Below, piece by piece: positions 36,061-45,862 of a DNA stretch of 64,000 bases. The notes under the pieces were generated by a model. The model saw nothing but the letters and a program-made list of their open reading frames with translations, did no database searches and had not been told where the DNA came from. This DNA comes from Cannabis sativa (Eukaryota > Streptophyta > Magnoliopsida > Rosales > Cannabaceae). A program made the translations under genes and the position numbers. Within the stretch, counting starts at the first letter, position 1. Each line of letters opens with the position of its first letter. The stretch covers positions 38,254,396 through 38,318,395 of the forward strand of contig NC_083603.1 in the NCBI RefSeq assembly GCF_029168945.1, in the 5' to 3' direction.

Positions 36061-36861
36061 TGTTGGAAGTTATTTTACCAGGATCTTAGATCTATTCACA
36101 AGTATGTTGATTTAACAACCTAAATATAAACTTCTAAAACGATGGAAAATTAAACACATAAAAGTAAGAGAAATCTTACATTGGGTGCAGCGGAATATAT
36201 GTCTCCTCCCACTCAGATCTCTAACCCTTGATTCCTTTCTGTCGCAGAGTATAATCAAGATCTGAGCCCAATAGTCCTTCTTTGTTGTTTCTGAATTCTA
36301 CACAGCCTTCCTCACTATGATTGAGGTATTACTTGATATGTGTGGGAACTACTCTATCACTCATAGATTTCGAAAGAGAGAAGGTAGAGAGAGAGAGGGC
36401 GGCTCAGAGAGAGTTTTTGTGTGAGAAAATTCTGTTAGAATATTGGGTGTACAAAAATTGAAGTCTTTACCTTCTATTTATAGAAGACCACCTAATGCTA
36501 TGGTTGAATTAATTGACATTTAAAAATTGAAAAATCAATGTGAAAAGGGAAGCATAGTGGCCGGCCTAGGCATTGTGGAAACAAGGCTTGCCACTTTTCC
36601 AACTTTCCTTTTCCTACATTGCTAGATTCCTGTTTTGTCAAAAACTGCCAATTCCTTTGTTCAACCACATAAATGTCAAATCTAATTATTTAATAATTAA
36701 AATTAATTATCAAATAATATATTGTCATTTATTTATTAATAATAAAACTAATTAAAGTTTCCTAATTAATAAATATGCCCTTCAAAATCTCTATTTACTG
36801 TTTTGCCCTTAATAAGTGATAAATTCTCAAATAGACATAGTCTAACTTTGAGAATTATAAA
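36061..36861 (-). repeat. Truncated 3' LTR of insertion 4
   Basis: Matches 39481-40285 of the partner LTR up to GAGAATTATAA, then stops. The following AACAGAAGTAAGGTTTTGG belongs to the interior. Confidence 0.85.
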
Positions 36862-39480
36862 CAGAAGTAAGGTTTTGGTTCTATAAATTCATACACAAGT
36901 TCAGAAAATAACAAATAATCACATGTGTTATAAAAATACTAAATCTAACATAGTTTATTTTCCAAGGTTTCCAACGAACTGATACAGTGTCCCGTTTAGG
37001 CGAGAGTCGAAGCATCATCCATTGAATAGAGTTATCAATTCATCTAAAATGTCAAACATTCTAGCAACCTTTTATTCGATCAAGATTGGAATTCAGCGAT
37101 GTCCCGTTTAGGCGAGAGTCAAGGCAATTCTATCTTATGAGCTTCTAACATTGTTTCATACTCTTGTAAGTCTTATATAGTCGCCACCATTAGGGTGGTC
37201 ATAAACAGTATAAAAAACTTATAAGAATACTTATCTTTCGAGATTAAACGGTGCTAACTTGCTAATGAACGTTCTTCCATTAGGGAGGATTACTCACTAA
37301 AACAATAGCTATGTAAAACCAACAATGGAGATCGAATTTCTCTTGATTAAAGCTCATTATTTAAAATATGTATTTGTTTAATCATTTATGTTCCATATCT
37401 CAATAATGAAACATTACAAATTAAAGTAAAACTTTAATTAAATTTCAAAATAGAATAAAACTGAAAAATATCTTATTTAAGTTCTTTAGAAAAAATCTAA
37501 ATATCCAACTTAAATAATCTTCAATCAATGACTTAATTAAATATTACCAATTAAGTAGTAACCACTTAATTTAGAAGATATTCCATTTTAAGTTCCCATA
37601 TTTATAAAATATCAACTTAAAAAAAATATCCAAAGAATCTTAATAACCAATTCCTAAAATTCCTCAACTTAATTTATAATAGGAAATTCAAAAGATATTC
37701 AAATCTAAGTTGATTTGTTAGATTTAAGTAAATCTCAACTTAAATAGGAATATTTAATGAAATTATAAAATTAAGATTCAGAAAGAATTTACATGGTTAT
37801 AATTCCATATTTAATTAAACACAAGAAAAATACATATAGTTTTTCTAGAATATTATTCATCAAAATATGTTTTTCTTAAATTAATTTCAAGGAAGAATGA
37901 AATTAATTATGTTGCTAATCAATTTTATTAGGTCAAACTAATATAATTAACCTAGCACAGTTATCCAAATCAGGCAAATGGGCCTTCACAATTGGGGTTG
38001 TTCATGTGAGGGGGGGCTGGGTCCAGTATGTCGTACCCACTTCTAAGGCTCCCAAATCTCACACAAGGCCCATAAGAGAGGAATTTAACATTAAAATGAA
38101 CAATTGTTATTAATTGAATAGGCTCACTACTAAATGAGCCTAAATAAAATCTATCAGGTTATGACATTTTATTTAGCAACAACAACCTATGTATATCTAT
38201 AACAGAAATTAAACATATAGGCTCACACAAGCACACAAATTTGGATGGATCCTATCATGTTACTAGGTCATACACAGATGAAAGAAGATTGTAAAAAATT
38301 ACATGTTACAAATTATTTACTTGATCTATCATCAATTAAACAATTGGTTAAAATCAGATCATTGGATTTGTCAATAAGTTAACCATGGCAATTTAGATCA
38401 AGCAATAATAGGTTTTAAAAAACTTACAAACAATAAACACATACTCCTGCAACAAGTTAGATTTGGATAGTTGGATGTAGGATTAATTTAATTTTTAAAT
38501 ATAAATTTCGAAAATAATAAAAAAAAATCGGTTTTTAAAAAAAATTATTTAAAAATTAAACCTAAAATTTTGAAAAATTAGGTTTTAAGTAACCTAAATA
38601 TCATTTCGAAATAAATTGCTAACGTTCCTTTTAAATTTCAAATTATATAATAAATTAAATAATAAAATAGAAAATGGTAAATACATACCCTTTTCTTATT
38701 TTACAATTTAATTTAAGTAAGAATAACAAAATTTAAAAGTTAACAAAAATATCTTATTTCTTCTTTTAAAATATCATGATTATTTTGATCTTATTCTAAT
38801 TAAGGTCAAGTTACCAAAAAAAATTTAATATCTGACCTTAAAAAAATAAAATAATCAAATTTTAAAGGAAATAAGAAAAGAGGTAAGCAAAACTTGATTT
38901 TTCCCATTTTCAAAAAATCAAATTACACTAATATCTAAAATTTATTTTGAAAAATCAAATTAATTTATTTCTGATAATTAGATTTGAAATTTGAAAAATA
39001 AAAATCAATATACAAAACTACACAAAAAATCGGAAGTTAATTCCATGAAATAGCATGAAAAATCGAAAAAAATTGAAAAATTGGATGAACAGTACGGATG
39101 GCATGCCAGGCATGTCCATCCGCGTGCACCCAGGTGATGCACACCGAGATTTCACGGCGCAGGAAGGCTGCTTGCAGCCATTCCGCGCGCGTGAGAGGGT
39201 GTTCATCATCCCGATATTTCCAATTTTAAAAAATTCATAACTAATTCAAATTAAATCGAAATCAAGTTCTGTAAAAAAGTAAATTGCTTAGAATTTTCCA
39301 AACTATCCAACAAAAATAATTACAAAGACAGAAAAGTAACTATTTTTCCCAGAATTCACAAACAACAATCAAACATCAATATGACACACAAAGCAACATG
39401 ATACCATCCAAAACACAAACAAATCGTTTTAAGTCCAAATTTCTTGCAAGCAAATCAATTACCATGGCTCTGGTGCCAGT
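36862..39480 (-). other. Interior of insertion 4, non-coding
   Basis: About 2.6 kb of AT-rich leader with the shared landmarks CCCGTTTAGGCGAGAGTC (near 36990 and 37098) and GTATGTCGTACCCAC (near 38026). No gag and no open frame of note. A GC-rich block lies at 39085-39216 and the primer site at 39461-39479 (CTGGCACCAGAGCCATGGT on the minus strand). Confidence 0.75.
39085..39216 (-). other. GC-rich variable leader block of insertion 4
   Basis: GC-rich DNA with TCCATCCGCGTGCACCCAGG and ATTCCGCGCGCGTGAGAGGG between AT-rich flanks shared with insertions 1 and 2. It begins ACAGTACGGATGG, related to GTACGGACAG at the same border of the other copies. The rest has no obvious match to their blocks. 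Confidence 0.72.
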
Positions 39481-41350
39481 TGTTGGAAGTTATTTTTACC
39501 AAGATCTTAGATCTACTCACAAGTATGTTGATTTAACAACCTAAATATGAACTTCTAAAACGATGGAAAATTAAACACATAAAAGTAAGAGAAATCTTAC
39601 ATTGGGTGCAGTGGAATATATGTCTCCTCCCACTCAGATCTCTAACCCTTGATTCCTTTCTGTCGCAGAGTATAATCAAGATCTGAGCCCGATAGTCCTT
39701 CTTTGTTGTTTCTGAATTCTACACAGCCTTCCTCACTATGATTGAGGTATTACTTGATGTGTGTGGGCACTACTCTATCACTCATAGATTTTGAAACAGA
39801 GAAGGTAGAGAGAGAGAGAGGGTGGCGGCTCAGAGAGAGTTTTTGTGTGAGAAAATTCTGTTAGAATATTGTGTGTACAAAAACTGAAGCCTTTACCTTC
39901 TATTTATAGAAGACCACCTAGGGCTATGGTTGAATTAATTGACATTTAAAAAATAAAAAATCAATGTGAAAAGGGAAGCATAGTGGCCGGCCTAGGCATT
40001 GTGGAAACAAGGCTTGCCACTTTTCCAACTTTCCTTTTCCTACATTGCTAGATTCCTGTTTTGTTAAAAACTGCCAATTCCTTTGTTCAACCACATAAAT
40101 GTCAAATCTAATTATTTAATAATTAAAATTAATTATCAAATAATATATTGTCATTTATTTATTAATAATAAAACTAATTAAAGTTTCCTAATTAATAAAT
40201 ATGCCCTTCAAAATCTCTATTTACAGTTTTGCCCTTAATAAGTAATAAATTCTCAAATAGACATAGTCTAACTTTGAGAATTATAATTGATTAATTAAAA
40301 TCAATTAAATGAGTCTTACAAGTAATATTATCTCAACTAGTGGGGGGACCATGGGTCTATATATCCGAGCTTCCAATAAGCAGTTCTAGAATTTACTACT
40401 TAAATTCACTGACTTATTAATTCTTCGTTGAATCTACGCATAGAACTTAGAATTGCACTCTCAGTATATAGAATGCTCTATATGTTCCACCATAGAGACA
40501 CATCATTAGTTATCCATTGTTATAACCCTAATTTGATCAATGATCCTCTATATGGATGATTTACATTGTAAAGGGACTAAATTACCGTAACACCCTACAA
40601 TGTATTTTATCCTTAAAACACTTAACCCTGTATAAATGATATTTCAGCTAACTGAAATGAGTACTCCACCATTTATCTCGTTTGCTTAAGCTCGAAGGAA
40701 ATCATCCTTTGCTTACTATTCGCCAGATAGAAGCTATAGATTCCATATTTATGTTAGCGCTCCCACTCAATTGCACTATCGTGTTCCCAAAATGTACGTA
40801 TCACCCTGACCCAAAAGTAGGCTTAACTAACAAATCAAAGAACACGAATAACACTCTTGAGATTGAGCCTAACCATATCAGGATTTAGATCATGTGATCT
40901 AGGATCAACTTAGTGATATTGAATTGAATAGATATTACGGTAAGTTTTATAAATCTATTTCAAAGTTCAATATCGGTCCATTCCAATGCATACTCCATGC
41001 ATCCAACCTGAGCTTTACTTTAACCAATGTTCTGGAAAGAACATAGCATTTCTCCAAATGCAAGTAAACTCTGTTGTAGATTGTCATATCAGTAAAACCC
41101 AGTGTTCTGATAAATCTAGGAATCATTTATTCACATAGTCATGTTTACTTTCCACTGTGTTGACAACACAATAAACATGATCAAGTATGTGAAAGAGGTT
41201 TGGATGAATTTATAAATCAAATAGACAAGCAATTGATAAAGTGAACCAAAAGATACACAAATGAATGAAAAATACTTCTGTTACTTTATTGATATTGAAT
41301 AATCTGGATTACATTGAAATGAAGTTTTATTTAGGGCATAAAACCCAACA
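39481..41350 (-). repeat. 5' LTR of insertion 4, full length
   Basis: Runs from TGTTGGAAGTTATTTTTACC to AAAACCCAACA. It includes a TATA box in minus orientation (CTATTTATAG, near 39900) and a short AGAGAGAGAG tract near 39809, the counterpart of the CT array of insertion 2. Confidence 0.9.
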
Positions 41351-41355
41351 AATAA

Positions 41356-41490
41356 TTCCTAACCTAAACCTAGTAGTTGCCTATAAATAGAAAGTGATGG
41401 CTCAGTCAAAATAAGAACTTTGAATAAGCTTTTCTGTCAGAAAATTTTCTCTTCAAAAAACTGAGCCTGCCCTTTTCTCTTCTATAGCCG

Positions 41491-41579
<89 letters not shown>

Positions 41580-41899
41580 CTTCTTCATAAATTTCGAACC
41601 TTAGTGATAGAGTAAGTGCCCACACACAGCAAGTGGTAACTCAATCATAGATTGGAAGACTGTGAAGGATCACACACAAAGAGAAGGACATTCGGGCTCA
41701 GATCTTGATAATATTCTACGATAGAAAGGATACAAGGGTTAGAGATCTGAGTGGAAGGAGACATTAATTCCGCTGCATCAATGTAACGTTTTCTTAACTT
41801 TATATGTCTTTATTTTATCGTTTTAGAAAGTTCATATTTAGGGTGTTAAACAACATGCTTGTGAGTAGATCTAAGATCCTGGTAAAATAATTTCCAACA
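41356..41899 (+). repeat. 3' LTR of insertion 2, second part, with CT microsatellite
   Basis: Resumes at TTCCTAACCTAAACC and ends AATTTCCAACA before the CTTTC duplication. It includes the TATA box near 41381 and a CT run of about 84 bases at 41494-41577. Confidence 0.92.
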
Positions 41900-41904
41900 C
41901 TTTC

Positions 41905-42120
41905 TTCCATAACATAGCAAGCCCACCACTATGACCACGGGCCTCCACCACATAACTACCCTCAAAGCCCAACATTCTTTTAACATAATTAACTCTATCA
42001 CTTTTACAAATAGTCTCACAAAGAAAAATAATTGCGGGTTTCTTTTGGAAAACAATTTCCTTAAGGAATTGATCCACCCTCAGGTTCCCAAGCCCTCGGC
42101 AATTCCAACTTAACAAACTC
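41905..42120 (-). pseudogene. LINE endonuclease, N-terminal piece
   Basis: MSLLSWNCRGLGNLR is the start of the L1 endonuclease. IIFLCETICK supplies the catalytic Glu (LxET) and GHSGGLAMLWKK leads to the insertion-2 junction. The frame is open and continuous with the zinc-knuckle region upstream (42121-42932). Confidence 0.9.
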
Positions 42121-42950
42121 ATAACGATTGGCGGGCCCCAAACTGAGTACCCGCCAAAGAATCGTTTTTTTGGAAAACTACCAACATTAGCTTCAGATTT
42201 CTTTCTTAAAAATCCATGTCCACCATTGGGCTTTTCTACTTGTATTACCCCACTATCTTTTTCATAAACCCCATTTTCAAAAATGCCACTTTCTCCATTT
42301 ATTCCTTCCTGAAAGATACCCACGTCCACTTCATCACCATTCAACACCGGCCCCACAATATCTTCACTTGATTGACCAAGCACCTCCTCCCCATTCACAC
42401 GTCTCCTCTTTAAATCCATATTAAATATACCCTCATTTTGAATTTCCTTATTTCTTCCTACCTCCCCATTCTTCTCCCTCTCCTCATTACTGTCCATGCT
42501 AATAGTGCTAGTAACAGATTTGTTATTAACACCAAAATACCTTCCACCAGTCACTCCACCAATCACTCCCTCCATCATCATCATATCCTCTGAATCATGG
42601 TCAGTATTCAATGCCCTCTCATCACTTTTCTCCATCGTACTATGTCCGGCAACCCCCTCCACTGGCTGCCCCATATTATCACGCAGCCACCGAGCCCCGA
42701 TTTGTTTAGATTGCCTCCGGTCAGGCGCTTTCATGAACAAACCATAAGGTTTGGCAATGGTGTTTGCTGATTCCTCAAAAAACCTATCACAGAATCGTTC
42801 GGAGTGTCCGATAATACCGCAAATAAAACAAAACGTGGGAACCCTTTCATATTTGAAGTTAGCCCAGAACCACTCCACCTTGTTCTTGTAAATTCGCATA
42901 ATTCGTTTAAGGGGCTTCTCCACATTAATCAAAACCCGAACACGGAAGTA
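42121..42950 (-). pseudogene. LINE zinc-knuckle (ORF1-like) region, in one frame with the endonuclease
   Basis: CFICGIIGHSERFCDRFF is the CCHC_4 knuckle (C-X2-C-X4-H-X4-C) of plant L1 ORF1-like proteins. It is followed by about 200 residues of low-complexity linker rich in Gly, Asn, Glu and Asp, ending just before the endonuclease. The open frame 41871-42932 crosses from knuckle to endonuclease with no stop, so ORF1-like and ORF2 parts form one frame here. A TGA at 42951-42953 separates it from the DUF4283 part. Confidence 0.85.
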
Positions 42951-42953
42951 ATC

Positions 42954-43275
42954 TCACCATATACCGGCAAAATTCTTTGGACAAGAGGAAACATATTGCC
43001 CAATATAAGCGCCCACCCCCTGCAGGACTCTATCCGATCGAAACCCCACTTCCAGATTATAAACTTGAACCCAAATCTCCATAGTGTTCAGTGCTTTGTT
43101 CCTAGGATTCTCGCCTTCCTTCAAACGTTCAACAATCAAAGGACTCTTATTAAACGTCCATGGGGTACCGTCAAGGACTCTACCAATATCCACTTCATGG
43201 AAGAATTGGAAGAGATACTTATTAGTTTCCAATTCCTTGACGTACATTCCTTTCCCTGGCCTCCACAGCGATGCC
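42954..43275 (-). pseudogene. LINE DUF4283-like region
   Basis: LFQFFHEVDIGRVLDGTPWTF and LVERLKEG are the core of DUF4283, the nucleic-acid-binding N-terminal domain of plant L1 ORF1-like proteins. ALNTMEIWVQVYNLE continues it. The frame runs to the insertion-3 junction at 43275. Confidence 0.87.
43271..43275. repeat. Target-site duplication of insertion 3 (left copy)
   Basis: ATGCC here and at 52863-52867. Confidence 0.92.
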
Positions 43276-44387
43276 TGTAAAGACGGCTTAGTTTAATTTG
43301 GAAATTAGCAGTTAATCACGTTTAATTATGAAATTATTTATAGCTATTTAAATAATTTATTATACAGTTATTAATGAATTCAGAGATGCATTTCTATGTC
43401 ATTCAGTAGTTTTCATATTTTTGCATTTCCGGTGCCCGGTATTTTGGAACTCGGTGTTTGGCTCAGTAGAAATCACAACTTAGTATGTTAGTAATTTGGG
43501 GCAGTTTATTAGACATAGGGAATGTCGGGAATGGCCGGGAATTTAGAATTTCCCAAAAATACCCCTTTAGTGTTATTTATGTGGTTTTAGTGTGGAGGGG
43601 CAAAATGGTTTTATTGCCCCAATGATATTTTGTCTTTTTGTGACTCATTAATTGAAAAATAAATGTTTATTTAGTTTTTATTTGGCTGAAAGTAAGTGTG
43701 ATATGCCTTAAAATTCTTTTTCTTTCACATTTTCAACACTTAGTCAAAAATAGAAAAAAAATTCAAAAACACACACTCTCTCTTTTCCTCTCTCTCTCTC
43801 GGCTGGTTGTGGGTGTGCAAAGGGCTGGATTTTCTTTGATTTTCAAGCTGTTTTTGGGTGATTCTAAGCTCTAGGTAAGCCTTGAAACTTGCTCTTTAGT
43901 TTTCTTAATTTTCAAGAAAAAATGAAAATGGTTGCATGTTCAATTTGGTTGTTGTTGCTGCTGTGTTTTGTTGATAATTTCAGAGATGTAAGCATGTTAA
44001 TTTGAAGTTATTTAAGCTGTTAGTAATGCATGTTAATTGCTTTGTTTCAAGTTTGGAATTTTTAGCTCAAAAAATATGATTTTTGAAAGAAATGTCTTGA
44101 ATCTGTTGCTGTGATGTTGTTGATGTTTTTAGTTGTTTTCAGAGGCTTTATTATGCATGTTTAAGTAGATTTAAGCTGGTTTGATTGCATGTTAGCTAGG
44201 TTTACTCAAGTTTGAGTTTAGAACTCAAAGCTTGAGCTTTAATGGTGATTTTTGATTATCTGCAATCTGGGTGGTTTTGATGCCTTAGAAATGTTATTTG
44301 GGTCATATGGAGTAGGTCTGGAAGGTTTGAATTGATTTGGAGTTGATTTGAGCAAGATATGAAATTTTGATGTTGCTGCCTGCGAGG

Positions 44388-44459
44388 AACCGGAATTCCG
44401 GTTGTACATCCGGAATTCCGGATGGGGTTCTGAAATTTCCCAGAACCGGAATTCTGGTT
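44388..44459 (+). repeat. Cluster of palindromes in the gypsy LTR
   Basis: AACCGGAATTCCGGTT (44388-44403) is a perfect 16-bp palindrome. CCGGAATTCCGG follows at 44410-44421, and a copy with one change at 44444-44459. The same cluster is at 51664-51735 in the right LTR and, with two perfect 16-mers, at 30307-30377 in the solo LTR. Confidence 0.93.
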
Positions 44460-44805
44460 GGGCAAGTCTCTGGGTTGGGGAAAATTCAGGAACCCTAGAT
44501 TTCCTCGATTTTATATTTTTGGGGGTATTGCCATGCTTTTTATCGATAGGGAAACTTTTAGTTCCTAGTTTAAGTCCCCGGGAAGTGATTTAGCGTGTCA
44601 CTTATAGTGTTGTGATTTTTATGGTTTAGGAGCACATAATCCGCGCAGATAGTTCCGGTCGGGTTGGCCAAGCACACCTGAATTCGGAATCCAGGTAAGA
44701 TTAGTATAATAGTATGCATATGTAGATTACATGTTTAGCGTGCATGTAGGAAGCCTGTTAGATTACATTAGTTATGTATGTTGGCTTCGAACCATCCAAC
44801 CCTAT

Positions 44806-45050
44806 CACGTCGGTACAGGCTGGAGTATGACCAGCAGCCGGAGGATGACCGGTTCGACCGATCAGGCTGACACTTAGGTTGGTGGTTTCGTACTATTGAC
44901 GTATCCCGTCGGTACAGGCTGGAGTATGACCAGCAGCCGCAGTATGACCGGTTCGACCGATCAGGCAGATACTGTAACACGTCGGTACGAGCCGGAGTAT
45001 GACCAAGAATGGAGTATGACCGGTTCGACCGATCAGGCTGTTACTTGTCA
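44806..45050 (+). repeat. Three tandem units in the gypsy 5' LTR
   Basis: GTCGGTACAGGCTGGAGTAT, then a GACCGGTTCGACCGATCAGG core, occurs three times with starts near 44806, 44905 and 44978. The spacing is uneven because the spacer length varies. The right LTR repeats the arrangement at 52085-52330. Confidence 0.9.
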
Positions 45051-45582
45051 ATGGTACCGTCCCTATGAACGTTCAGAACTCAGTGCCGTGTTGGACACGA
45101 CAGTTAGGGGGACTCAGTATCGTGTTGGACGCGGCAGTTAGGGTTATGATCAGGGTATGGGCGTCTGATCATGACCGGGTTTTATGTATGAATATTATTA
45201 TGCTTTTCTTACTGAGTCTGTCGACTCACAGTTCTACGTTTATGTGTAGGTAAAGGCAAGGCTAAAGCTGATGGACCGTGAACGAGCTTATGAAGGTTGT
45301 ACATGTCGGGGCGGTTAGGTCTGGAGCGTACGATCCTCGGGACAGCAAGGCTAATTTTTGTAACTAGTCGCTAGGCGACAATTATTTTGTATGAACTGTA
45401 AACTTTTGTAAATGATTTTGTAATCGGGATCCCGAGTCTTTTGTATAAATATTTTAAAAGTTTAATTAAAAAGGAAAAATTTTAATTAGTCACGTTTTCC
45501 ATAAACCTCGTTGATTAGCAACGAGCTGCACAGCATGTTTAAAAATCACGTAATACGCCTATGTTAGTTAGGGTGTTACAAT

Positions 45583-45600
45583 TTGGTATCAGAGCCGCCA
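45583..45600 (+). other. Primer-binding site of insertion 3
   Basis: TTGGTATCAGAGCCGCCA, two bases after the LTR, contains TGGTATCAGAGC, the site complementary to initiator tRNA-Met used by most plant chromoviruses. Confidence 0.9.
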
Positions 45601-45862
45601 GGTTGTCTTCCGAAGATCGTCACGACATGTACAATCATCATCAACAGTTAGCTCGTTTCATGGTTCAGTAAGCCTTTATTGCTTTAGTAGTTTATTTATT
45701 TATTTATGAATAAGAAAAGCATGATAGGGATCATGTTAGTAGCCTGATAGTAGAATAGGCGCATGTTTCGTTTTTTAATTTCCAAATTAAGTGGCATTAG
45801 CAAGCTCTCCTTGAATACGACCTGATATGCCAACTCTTGGTTTCGCAGGCGGTTCTAACTAG

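Larger units (their letters stand above)
36061..41350 (-). mobile_element. Insertion 4: internally deleted relative of the gag-only family
   Basis: TGTTGGAAGTTATTTT...AAAACCCAACA ends with the AATAA duplication. The right LTR is full (39481-41350, 1,870 bp). The left one keeps only its first 800 bases or so (36061-36861) and then jumps directly to leader DNA upstream of gag. One deletion therefore removed most of the left LTR, the polypurine tract, the pol remnants and gag. Its sequence is clearly more distant from insertions 1 and 2 than they are from each other, so it is a sister subfamily. Confidence 0.9.
43276..45580 (+). repeat. 5' LTR of insertion 3
   Basis: TGTAAAGACGGC...TTAGGGTGTTACA, 2,305 bp. 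Inside are a CT-rich stretch (43783-43801), a cluster of CCGGAATTCCGG palindromes (44388-44459) and tandem units with GGTTCGACCGATCA (44806-45050). Confidence 0.94.

Noticed and set aside
44896..45141. Frames over the tandem units of the gypsy LTR (also 44768-44980 and 52039-52332)
   Set aside because: Both strands are open because of the repeat units; they lie in LTRs and have no family resemblance.
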